Source of the DNA: an uncultured Eubacteriales bacterium
GTDB lineage: Bacteria; Bacillota; Clostridia; Christensenellales; Aristaeellaceae
Length of the DNA stretch: 64,000 nt
Assembly: GCA_900315315.1 (NCBI GenBank)
Contig: OMYT01000002.1
Span: forward strand, 62,001 to 126,000
Direction of reading: 5' to 3'
Shown here one piece after another: positions 26,856 to 33,810 of this stretch. The stretch's first letter is position 1; each line of letters starts with the position of its first letter. The position numbers and the translations under genes are program-made. Under the pieces are notes generated by a model. The model did not search any database. It saw nothing but the letters and a program-made list of their open reading frames with translations, and was not told where the DNA came from.

Positions 26856-27433
26856 ACAATACGAGCCTCATCATGATTATTGTAGCCGGCGCGCTGATCA
26901 ACAACGTCGTGTTGAACCAGTTCCTCGGCATCTGCTCCTTCCTGGGCGTCAGCAAGCAGATGAAAGCTTCCATCAGCCTGGGCGGCGCCGTGATTTTCGT
27001 TATTACGATCGCCTCTGCCGTGGCGAGCCTGCTGTATGACTATGTGCTGAAGCCCCTGGGGATGGACTTCATGAAGACCATCATTTTCATCCTGGTGATT
27101 GCGGCGCTGGTGCAGATCGTGGAAATGTTCCTGAAGAAGAAATCCCCCGCGGTCTACAAGGCATTGGGTATCTACCTGCCCCTGATTACCACCAACTGCG
27201 CGGTGCTGGGTGTGGCCCTGACGAACGTGCAGGACGGTTACAACTTTATCGAGAGCGTACTGAGCGGTTTCGGTACGGCGCTGGGTTATACCATTGCGAT
27301 TGTGCTGCTGGCCGGGATCCGTTCCCGGATCAATGAAAAGGATCTTCCGGCTCCCCTGCGGGGGGCTCCCATCGTGATGATCGCCGCGGCGCTGATGTCC
27401 ATTGCGTTTATGGGCTTCGGCGGCCTGAAGTGA
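26852..27433 (+). CDS. rnfA: Rnf complex subunit A
   Basis: A 193-residue membrane protein of normal RnfA/NqrE length. VLNQFLGICSFLGVSKQ and LITTNCAVLGVALTN hold the two cysteines that, with those of RnfE, bind the intramembrane iron centre in Rnf/Nqr structures. ATG overlaps the rnfE stop (ATGA). Confidence 0.95.
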   Translation: MNNTSLIMIIVAGALINNVVLNQFLGICSFLGVSKQMKASISLGGAVIFVITIASAVASLLYDYVLKPLGMDFMKTIIFILVIAALVQIVEMFLKKKSPAVYKALGIYLPLITTNCAVLGVALTNVQDGYNFIESVLSGFGTALGYTIAIVLLAGIRSRINEKDLPAPLRGAPIVMIAAALMSIAFMGFGGLK

Positions 27434-27448
27434 GAGGAGGGCTGTAAG

Positions 27449-28243
27449 ATGAATATCATTCTGACCACAACCCTGGTGATCGTGGTGATCGGTGCGCTGG
27501 TCGGCGCCGGGCTCGTATTCACGGGCAAGAAATTTGCTGTGAAGGTGGACGAGAAGGAAGTGGCCGTGCGGGAGAAGCTGCCGGGCAACAACTGCGGCGC
27601 CTGCGGCTTCGCGGGCTGTGACGCGTTGGCCGGCGCCATCGCGAGGGGCGAGGCCCCGGTGAACGCCTGTCCTGTCGGCGGTGTTCCCGTGGCGCAGGCC
27701 ATCGGCGATATCATGGGGGCTTCGGCCGAGACGCTGGAACGCAAGGTGGCCTTCGTGGCCTGCAAGGGCACATGTGACGTGGCGACGATGCAGGGCAACT
27801 ATGTGGGCATCAAAGACTGCCGCACGGCGGTGCTCTCCGGCATGAATATTAAGGACTGCACCTACGGTTGTATCGGCTTCGGCTCCTGCGCGGAGGTCTG
27901 CCCGGAGAAGGCGATCAGCGTGAAGGACGGCGTGGCCGTGGTAAACCGGAAGCGCTGCGTTTCCTGCGGCCTGTGTGTAAAGACCTGCCCGAAGGGCCTG
28001 ATCTCCCTGATACCGGAAAGCCGGATCATTCGGGTGCAGTGCGTCAACAAAGACAAGGGCCCGATCGTGAAGAAGTCCTGCAAGGCCGGCTGCATCGGCT
28101 GCGGCCTGTGCGCGAAGCAATGCGAGTTTGGCGCCATTGAGTTCAGCGGTACCCTGGCCCGGGTGAACCCGGAAAAGTGCACCCTCTGCGGCAAGTGCGC
28201 GGAGAAGTGCCCCGCCAAGGTGATAACCACGACTCCCATATAA
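27449..28243 (+). CDS. rnfB: Rnf complex subunit B, polyferredoxin
   Basis: The 264-residue entry subunit that takes electrons from reduced ferredoxin. One N-terminal helix is followed by the RnfB-specific cluster motif NNCGACGFAGCDAL and then four more CxxCxxC-type blocks (CIGFGSCAEVCP, CVSCGLCVKTCP, CIGCGLCAKQC, CTLCGKCAEKCP). Presence of RnfB distinguishes this from an Nqr complex. Gene order C-DG-E-A-B is complete, with all Rnf parts accounted for. Confidence 0.95.
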   Translation: MNIILTTTLVIVVIGALVGAGLVFTGKKFAVKVDEKEVAVREKLPGNNCGACGFAGCDALAGAIARGEAPVNACPVGGVPVAQAIGDIMGASAETLERKVAFVACKGTCDVATMQGNYVGIKDCRTAVLSGMNIKDCTYGCIGFGSCAEVCPEKAISVKDGVAVVNRKRCVSCGLCVKTCPKGLISLIPESRIIRVQCVNKDKGPIVKKSCKAGCIGCGLCAKQCEFGAIEFSGTLARVNPEKCTLCGKCAEKCPAKVITTTPI

Positions 28244-28255
28244 GGAGGCGAGAAC

Positions 28256-31207
28256 ATGGATTATTTCAATAAGAAACAGTGCACCCGGATTGTGATCTGC
28301 CTTGTGCTGGTCGTGGCGATTGCACTGGCGGTCACCGGTGTTTTCAGCGGCGGAAAGCAGCTGGAATACCAGGACAAGAGTGCCCATGCGGATGAAGGAA
28401 CCGAAGCCGGCGGAGAAGCTCAGAACGAGATACTGCTGGCGATTATGCACTCGATGGACAACGAGGCAAAGAACGACTATGTGACGGATTACCTGAAGCA
28501 GGATCCGTACCTGGTCAATATCTATGAGGGCTACGGTTTCGCAAAGGACTACGGCAGCGCCAGAAGCCATGCCTATACCCTCGATGACGTGCAGAAGACC
28601 GAACGGCCCCACGCGAAGGCCAACTGCCTGACCTGCAAGACACCGGACATGCACAAGCTGATCGCCGAGCAGGGAGTAAGCGTCTATTCGATGCCTTTTG
28701 AAGACGTTATGGCGCAGACGACCAACACGATTTCCTGCTATACCTGCCACGGTGCGGATGACGGGAACAACGGTCAGATGGTCGTGACCCACCAGTATGT
28801 GAACGAAGCGCTGGGCGAGAACGTATCGACGATTAACGCCGCTTCGCTCTCCTGCGGACAGTGCCATATCGAGTACTACTTCACGCCGGAAGACAGCGAG
28901 GCGATGATGCCCTACCACAGCGTGGAGGAAATGACGCCTGAAGCGATCCTGGCCTACTATGACGGGATCGGGTTCTCCGACTGGGAGCAGCCCGGCACGG
29001 GCACGAAGATGCTCAAGGCCCAGCATCCGGAACTGGAAACCTGGATCCAGGGCAAGCACGCTTCCATCCTGAGCTGCGCGGACTGCCATATGCCGGTGAA
29101 GACTACCGAGAGCGGGATTGAATATCATGACCATCACTTGGTGAGTCCGCTGAGCAGCGAGGCCATCCTGAACAAGTGCGCTGAATGCCACGGCAGCGGT
29201 GAGGCGATCAGCGCCCGGGTGCGTGAGATCCAGGCGAAGGTCACCGGGCGGGAAACGGAAGTCGGCAACAGACTGTCTGCCCTGAAGGACACGCTGACGA
29301 AGGCGGTAGAAGACGGGAAGATGAGCGAAGAGGAGCTGGATGCGGTGCGGAAGCTGCACCGGGAGGCCCAGTGGTTCTTCGATTTCGACTATGTGGAAAA
29401 CTCCGAAGGCGCCCATAATTCCTCGCTGGCAATGCGTTGTCTGGATACCGCGGATGAAAAGATCACCGAGGCGCTGAGCCTGCTGGCGGCTGCCGGAGTG
29501 GAAGTGTCGGCGGATCTGACGGCTGCGAAACCTGAAGAAGAAACTGCCTCCGACGGCAGCGTTACCGAGCAGGGTTTCGGCGGGGATGTGACGGTACGCG
29601 CGGTGCTGGGTGAAGACGGAACGATTCAGGAACTGACCATTGAAACTCCGAATGAGACGGAAGGACTGGGCAAGCGTGCTTCCGAAGCGGAGTTTATCGA
29701 GCAGTTTATCGGTAAGGCCGGTCCCTTCGCTTTCGGCGAGAACGGGATCGAGGCGCTGAGCGGCGCCACCGTGACCTCCACGGCGGCCCTGACCGCCATC
29801 AATAAAGCGGCGACAGGCGGAACCGCGGCACCCGCAGAAGAGACGCCTGCAGAAGAAAAGACGGAAGAGACCGCACCTGAAGCAACAGAAGCGCCTGCCG
29901 AGGAGAAGACCGAAGAGACAAAGACGGAAGAGACCAAGACCGAGAAAAAGAAGACCGAGGAAGCCAAAACCGAAGAAAAACCGGCGAAAACTGCCGCGGC
30001 GGGCGGCCAGGTTTACGGTTCTTACCGCCTGACACAGGAGAACAACTTCAGCAAGGTGACCGTGATCATCGGCACGAAGAACGGGCAGATCACTTCCTGC
30101 AAAATCCAGAGTGAAGGCGAACAGGACCTGCTGACGGATGAGATCCGGGATGAATGGGCGAAGGCGATTGTCGAAAGCGGCAGCGCGGCCCCGGACGCGA
30201 TTACAAGCTCCACGCTGACGTTCTCAGCTCAGTCCGTGCAGGATGCGGTAACGGAGATCCTCGCGCAGATGAACGGCGAAGCAAAGGCGGAAACGGAAGA
30301 AACGACGGAAGCGCCCGCAGAGGAGAAAACCGAAGAAGCCAAGACCGAAGAGAAACCGGCGGAGACTGCCGCGGCGAACGGTCAGGTTTACGGTTCCAGC
30401 CGCGCCACGAAGGATAATAACTTCAGCAAGGTGACGGTAATCATCGGTACGAAGAACGGACAGATCACTTCCTGCAAAATCCAGAGTGAAGGAGAGCAGG
30501 ATCTGCTGACGGACGAGATCCGGGATGAATGGGCGAAGGCGATTGTCGAAAGCGGCAGCGCGGCTCCGGACGCGATTACAAGCTCCACGCTGACGTTCTC
30601 AGCTCAGTCCGTGCAGGATGCGGTAACGGAAATCCTCGCGCAGATGAACGGCGAGGCACCTGCGGCGGAAACGACAGAAAAGGCGGAAACGCCCGCAGAG
30701 GAAAAGACCGAGGAAACGAAAGCCGAAGAGAAGCCTGCAGAAGAAGCTGCCGTTGAGCCGACAGCAGAACCCGCAGCCGAACCGACGGAAGAACCTACAG
30801 CGGAACCGGCGGCAGAACCTACGGTTGAGCCGAAGGAAGAAACCGTGAAGGAAGAAACGGCTGCCGAAGAAAAGACAGAAGAACCGAAAGCGGAGGAGAA
30901 GCCCGCTGAGGCGGAGAAACCTGTGCCGGTTTTTGCCGGATACCGGGCGGACAAGGAAAATGACTTCAGCAAGGTCACCGTGATTGTGACAACAAAGAGC
31001 GGGAAACTGGCTGACGTAAAGATCCTTTCCTCCGGCGAACAGGACCTGCTGACGGACGAGATCCGGGATGAATGGGCAAAGGCGATTGTCGAAAGCGGAA
31101 GCGCGGCTCCGGACGCGATCACCGGCGCGACACTGAAGTTCTCAGCCCAGTCCGTGCAGGAAGCAATGACGGAAATCCTGAGCGAGGCAGCGGTTCCCGG
31201 GAAGTAA
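28256..31207 (+). CDS. nrfA: Pentaheme nitrite reductase (NrfA) fused to one RnfG-like and three FMN-bind-like domains
   Basis: A 983-residue exported protein starting 12 bases after rnfB. One N-terminal membrane helix (about 11-30) anchors it; there is no NrfH gene. Residues about 55-420 are cytochrome c552 nitrite reductase: catalytic haem CLTCK (124-128), then CYTCH (161), CGQCH (200), CADCH (274) and CAECH (308). By alignment from memory with E. coli NrfA, the active-site Arg (117), Tyr (207) and His (257) and the calcium-site residues (HIEYY, LKAQHPE) are kept. Residues about 437-520 form an RnfG-like FMN domain with LSGATVTSTA (flavinylation site). Three further repeats of about 91 residues follow (585-675, 710-800, 892-978) between Glu/Ala/Thr/Pro-rich linkers. 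The third keeps ITGAT; the first two read ITSST and lack the canonical motif. NrfA reduces nitrite to ammonium with six electrons. Here the flavins probably receive them from Rnf, which is an inference. Confidence 0.93.
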   Translation: MDYFNKKQCTRIVICLVLVVAIALAVTGVFSGGKQLEYQDKSAHADEGTEAGGEAQNEILLAIMHSMDNEAKNDYVTDYLKQDPYLVNIYEGYGFAKDYGSARSHAYTLDDVQKTERPHAKANCLTCKTPDMHKLIAEQGVSVYSMPFEDVMAQTTNTISCYTCHGADDGNNGQMVVTHQYVNEALGENVSTINAASLSCGQCHIEYYFTPEDSEAMMPYHSVEEMTPEAILAYYDGIGFSDWEQPGTGTKMLKAQHPELETWIQGKHASILSCADCHMPVKTTESGIEYHDHHLVSPLSSEAILNKCAECHGSGEAISARVREIQAKVTGRETEVGNRLSALKDTLTKAVEDGKMSEEELDAVRKLHREAQWFFDFDYVENSEGAHNSSLAMRCLDTADEKITEALSLLAAAGVEVSADLTAAKPEEETASDGSVTEQGFGGDVTVRAVLGEDGTIQELTIETPNETEGLGKRASEAEFIEQFIGKAGPFAFGENGIEALSGATVTSTAALTAINKAATGGTAAPAEETPAEEKTEETAPEATEAPAEEKTEETKTEETKTEKKKTEEAKTEEKPAKTAAAGGQVYGSYRLTQENNFSKVTVIIGTKNGQITSCKIQSEGEQDLLTDEIRDEWAKAIVESGSAAPDAITSSTLTFSAQSVQDAVTEILAQMNGEAKAETEETTEAPAEEKTEEAKTEEKPAETAAANGQVYGSSRATKDNNFSKVTVIIGTKNGQITSCKIQSEGEQDLLTDEIRDEWAKAIVESGSAAPDAITSSTLTFSAQSVQDAVTEILAQMNGEAPAAETTEKAETPAEEKTEETKAEEKPAEEAAVEPTAEPAAEPTEEPTAEPAAEPTVEPKEETVKEETAAEEKTEEPKAEEKPAEAEKPVPVFAGYRADKENDFSKVTVIVTTKSGKLADVKILSSGEQDLLTDEIRDEWAKAIVESGSAAPDAITGATLKFSAQSVQEAMTEILSEAAVPGK
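30008..30280 (+). repeat. Internal repeat 1 of nrfA fusion
   Basis: A 273-base unit coding an FMN-bind-like domain, nearly identical at DNA level to 30383-30655 (period 375 bases). This marks a recent tandem duplication inside the gene. Confidence 0.9.
30383..30655 (+). repeat. Internal repeat 2 of nrfA fusion
   Basis: Second copy of the 273-base unit. Most differences fall at its start and at third codon positions. A third, diverged copy covers about 30928-31188. Confidence 0.9.
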
Positions 31208-31214
31208 TAACACA

Positions 31215-31286
31215 GCACACGGAACGTCAGGGACTGTTCTTTTGTTCAACATTTGCGGAACGTCAAAAACCGTCCCTTTGTTCCTG
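31215..31286. repeat. Paired short repeat downstream of nrfA
   Basis: Two units each beginning GGAACGTCA and containing a TTTGTTC block lie head to tail, one starting at 31219 and one at 31258. No coding potential is evident. Confidence 0.5.
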
Positions 31287-31293
31287 ACATCAC

Positions 31294-31335
31294 GGAGACC
31301 GCGGAACGCGACAGCAGTCCCGCGGTCTCCCTTGT
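31294..31335 (+). terminator. Hairpin between nrfA and resB, possible attenuator
   Basis: A perfect 11-base-pair stem GGAGACCGCGG/CCGCGGTCTCC with a 15-base loop, followed only by CTTGT. It may lower read-through into the haem-attachment genes rather than end the operon. Confidence 0.4.
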
Positions 31336-31353
31336 ATATGGGACAGAACCTTG

Positions 31354-32667
31354 ATGAAAAAGATCGGCAGATTTCTTTCCTCCATGCCTTTTGCCATCGG
31401 CCTGCTGGTGCTGCTGGCGGCAATCTGCGCCGTCAGTTCGACGATCACACAGGGGCTGAGCTATGAGGCTTATGCCGCGCAGTACGGCGAGCGTACCGCA
31501 GGACTGATTATGGCGCTGAGGCTGGACGATGCGTTTCACAGCTGGTGGTTTATCGGGCTGAGTGCTGTGCTCTGCATCAACCTGCTGTGCTGCAACCTGA
31601 TCCGCCTGCCTTCGCTGCTGAGGCGAAGCCGGGCTTTTGCCGATCCGCAGCGGTGGGCAGCCTCCGGTGCGGGAGAGGCGGAAGCCTATGGCAGCGAGCC
31701 CGGGAGGCTTTTCAAGACACTTGGCATGCCGGAGGCGAAAGAAACAGAGACCCCCAAAGGACAGAAAGCGCTGTTTGCCGTACGGCACCGGGCGGGACTC
31801 TGGGGCGCCTGGGTCTGCCATCTGGGCATCCTGCTGCTGATCCTCGGCTTTGCTCTGGGGCAGATGACGGGACTACAGTTTACGCTCTATGCCCTGCCGG
31901 GACAGACGAAATCGCTGGGGGATACCGGGCTGCAGGTGACGGTAAACGACTTCCGGGCAGAACTGCGGGAAGACGGCTCAGCAGAGCAGTTCACTGCAGA
32001 CCTGACGGTTTCGGATCCGACGGCGGGGACAACGGAAAACGGGACGGTCAGCGTGAACGCGCCGACGACGCTGTACGGATACAAGTTTTTCCAGAATTCC
32101 TACGGCTGGGGCGCGGATATCCGGATTACAAAGGACGGGGAGCCGCTTCAGACGGAAGCGCTTTGCGCGGGGGACTTCCTGCCGGTGAAGGATAAGCCGG
32201 AACTGGTTATTTATTTCCAGGCTTTTTATCCGGACTACATCATGGTTGAAGGTAGCGGTCCTTCCACACAGTCCATGCTGCCGAGAAATCCGGCATATCT
32301 TTATCAGGTTTACTACCAGAAGCAGCTGCTGGGCATGAATGTGCTGCAGGGAGACGAGAAACTGACGATCGACGAATACACGGTGACCTTTGAGAATCCC
32401 CGGAATTACACCCTGCTGGCCGTGAAACGGGATCACTTTACCTGGCTGGTGCTCATCGGCGGCGTCATCATGCTGCTGGGCCTTGTGCTGGCTTTCTACC
32501 TGAGGCCGGCGGCGGTCTGCGCGGTGCAGGAGAAAGACGGGAACTGGCACGTGTACGCTCAAAGTGTCAAGGGCGGCGTGCTGTTCCGGGAAACATTCGA
32601 AAAGGCAGCCGGAGAGACCGGATTTGTGATGAAAAACGAAGGAGATTCTTCACTTCGTTCAGAATGA
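31354..32667 (+). CDS. resB: Cytochrome c biogenesis protein ResB (Ccs1)
   Basis: A 437-residue membrane protein of the System II cytochrome c maturation pathway. It works with CcsA to carry haem across the membrane and attach it to CxxCH sites. Helices are near the N-terminus (FAIGLLVLLAAICAVSSTIT), at about 60-80 and 155-175, and close to the C-terminus (WLVLIGGVIMLLGLVLAFYL), with a large external domain between that includes LPGQTKSLGDTG and GYKFFQNSYGWG. ATG 31354 was chosen over an adjacent TTG; its ribosome site is weak. It directly follows the multihaem protein that needs it. Confidence 0.9.
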   Translation: MKKIGRFLSSMPFAIGLLVLLAAICAVSSTITQGLSYEAYAAQYGERTAGLIMALRLDDAFHSWWFIGLSAVLCINLLCCNLIRLPSLLRRSRAFADPQRWAASGAGEAEAYGSEPGRLFKTLGMPEAKETETPKGQKALFAVRHRAGLWGAWVCHLGILLLILGFALGQMTGLQFTLYALPGQTKSLGDTGLQVTVNDFRAELREDGSAEQFTADLTVSDPTAGTTENGTVSVNAPTTLYGYKFFQNSYGWGADIRITKDGEPLQTEALCAGDFLPVKDKPELVIYFQAFYPDYIMVEGSGPSTQSMLPRNPAYLYQVYYQKQLLGMNVLQGDEKLTIDEYTVTFENPRNYTLLAVKRDHFTWLVLIGGVIMLLGLVLAFYLRPAAVCAVQEKDGNWHVYAQSVKGGVLFRETFEKAAGETGFVMKNEGDSSLRSE

Positions 32668-32710
32668 TACCGGACGCGAGGAATGAACCAAGACATGGGG
32701 GGTATTGACC

Positions 32711-33526
32711 ATGCTTCAGGCGGAAAATGTATTATTTACGATCGTGCTGATCGGCTATTTTGCCGCGACGATCCTGAACTTTGCTTTTGTGATTCTCAAA
32801 AAAGAAAAAATCGCGAAGGCAGCGCTGATTCTGCAGACGGCGATTCTGGTGCTGCATACGGCAGTGCTGGTGCTGCGCGGCATCGGAGCGAAGCGCTGGC
32901 CGATGACCAATCAGTATGAGTTTGCGGTGAGCTTTGCCTGGGCGCTTTCCCTGGTGAGCCTGATCTTTATCCGGAAATACAAGTTCCCGGTGCTGGGTGC
33001 TTTCGCGACTCCGCTGATCCTGCTGATGATCGGCTATGCTTCCATGCAGAGCCGCGAGGTGCGGGAAATGATGCCCTCCCTGCGCTCCAGCTGGCTGGCT
33101 TTCCATGTATCCACGGCGATTATCGCTTACGGTGCTTTCGGGGTGGCTTTTATACTGTCCCTGATTTTCCTGTTCCGCGGACGGATGAAGGAGGACGGCT
33201 TCTGGGATCAGCATATCCCGCAGCCGGAAAAGCTGGACATGATCAGCTACCGAAGCGTTTCCCTTGGAATGCTGTTCCTGACGCTGACGATTCTGACCGG
33301 TGCGATCTGGGCGGAACAGGCCTGGGGGAGCTACTGGAACTGGGACCCGAAGGAAACCTGGTCCCTTGTAACCTGGATCATCTACGCCATTTATCTGCAC
33401 TTGCGGCTGCGCAGAGGCTGGAAAGGGAAGACGGCCGCGTGGTTCGCGGTGATCGGATTCGTGTGTGTGATTTTCACCTATATCGGGGTAAACACCTTCC
33501 TGCCCGGTATTCACAGCTACGCATAA
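32711..33526 (+). CDS. ccsA: Cytochrome c assembly protein CcsA (ResC)
   Basis: A 271-residue polytopic protein with the tryptophan-rich WWD haem-handling motif WGSYWNWDPKETWSLVTW and the conserved external histidines. Start ATG 32711 has GGGGGG eight bases before it. With ResB it forms a complete System II haem ligation module. The catalytic CLTCK site of NrfA may need a specialised lyase in proteobacteria (NrfE), and a dedicated CcsA copy beside NrfA plays that role in Wolinella; a similar role here is an inference. Confidence 0.9.
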   Translation: MLQAENVLFTIVLIGYFAATILNFAFVILKKEKIAKAALILQTAILVLHTAVLVLRGIGAKRWPMTNQYEFAVSFAWALSLVSLIFIRKYKFPVLGAFATPLILLMIGYASMQSREVREMMPSLRSSWLAFHVSTAIIAYGAFGVAFILSLIFLFRGRMKEDGFWDQHIPQPEKLDMISYRSVSLGMLFLTLTILTGAIWAEQAWGSYWNWDPKETWSLVTWIIYAIYLHLRLRRGWKGKTAAWFAVIGFVCVIFTYIGVNTFLPGIHSYA

Positions 33527-33531
33527 GATAA

Positions 33532-33571
33532 GCGGGCTGTCAAATGTTTCGAAAAAGCATTGACAGCCCGC
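33532..33571. terminator. Hairpin between ccsA and copA (convergent)
   Basis: A perfect 12-base-pair stem GCGGGCTGTCAA/TTGACAGCCCGC with a 16-base A/T-rich loop. It lacks a long T tract and probably separates the rnf-nrf-ccs unit from the copper operon. Confidence 0.55.
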
Positions 33572-33600
33572 TCAGACTAAGTATTGGGGTTCTTCGACGA

Positions 33601-33810
33601 TTACTCTACGCCAAGAACTTTGTAATCCTGGGCTTCCACCGCTGCACGCAAAGCTTCATCTTCAACGGGAGCTGCAAGGGTCACGACTGCTGTACCGGCG
33701 GTATGGTCCGCCACGGCGCTTTCCACACCGGGAACAGCTTCCAGGGCTTTTCTGACACGTGCTTCACAATGTCCGCACATCATACCTTCTACCTTCAGTG
33801 TCTTTGTCAT
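33601..33810 (-). other. copZ: Possible internal translation unit: free CopZ copper chaperone
   Basis: Within copA and in the same frame, AAAGGAGG is followed eight bases later by ATG 33810, opening a 69-residue HMA protein (MTKTLKVEGMMCGHCEARV). This is the size and sequence type of CopZ. The site would allow both the fused ATPase and free CopZ to be made from one mRNA. It could also be a relic of a gene fusion. Confidence 0.55.

Noticed and set aside
23199-28243. Possibility that the complex is Na+-translocating Nqr rather than Rnf
   Set aside because: RnfB with its ferredoxin clusters and RnfC with two 4Fe-4S motifs are present, and NqrF is absent.
26633-29416. A 927-codon open frame on the minus strand opposite rnfE-rnfB-nrfA
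   Set aside because: It is antisense to well-supported Rnf and NrfA genes, has a His/Arg/Gln-rich composition typical of reverse-complement reading of GC-rich coding DNA, and shows no recognisable domain or ribosome site.
30008-30655. Repeated units considered as a possible CRISPR or mobile repeat
   Set aside because: They are coding, in frame, 273 bases long, and differ mainly at third codon positions, so they are protein-domain duplications.
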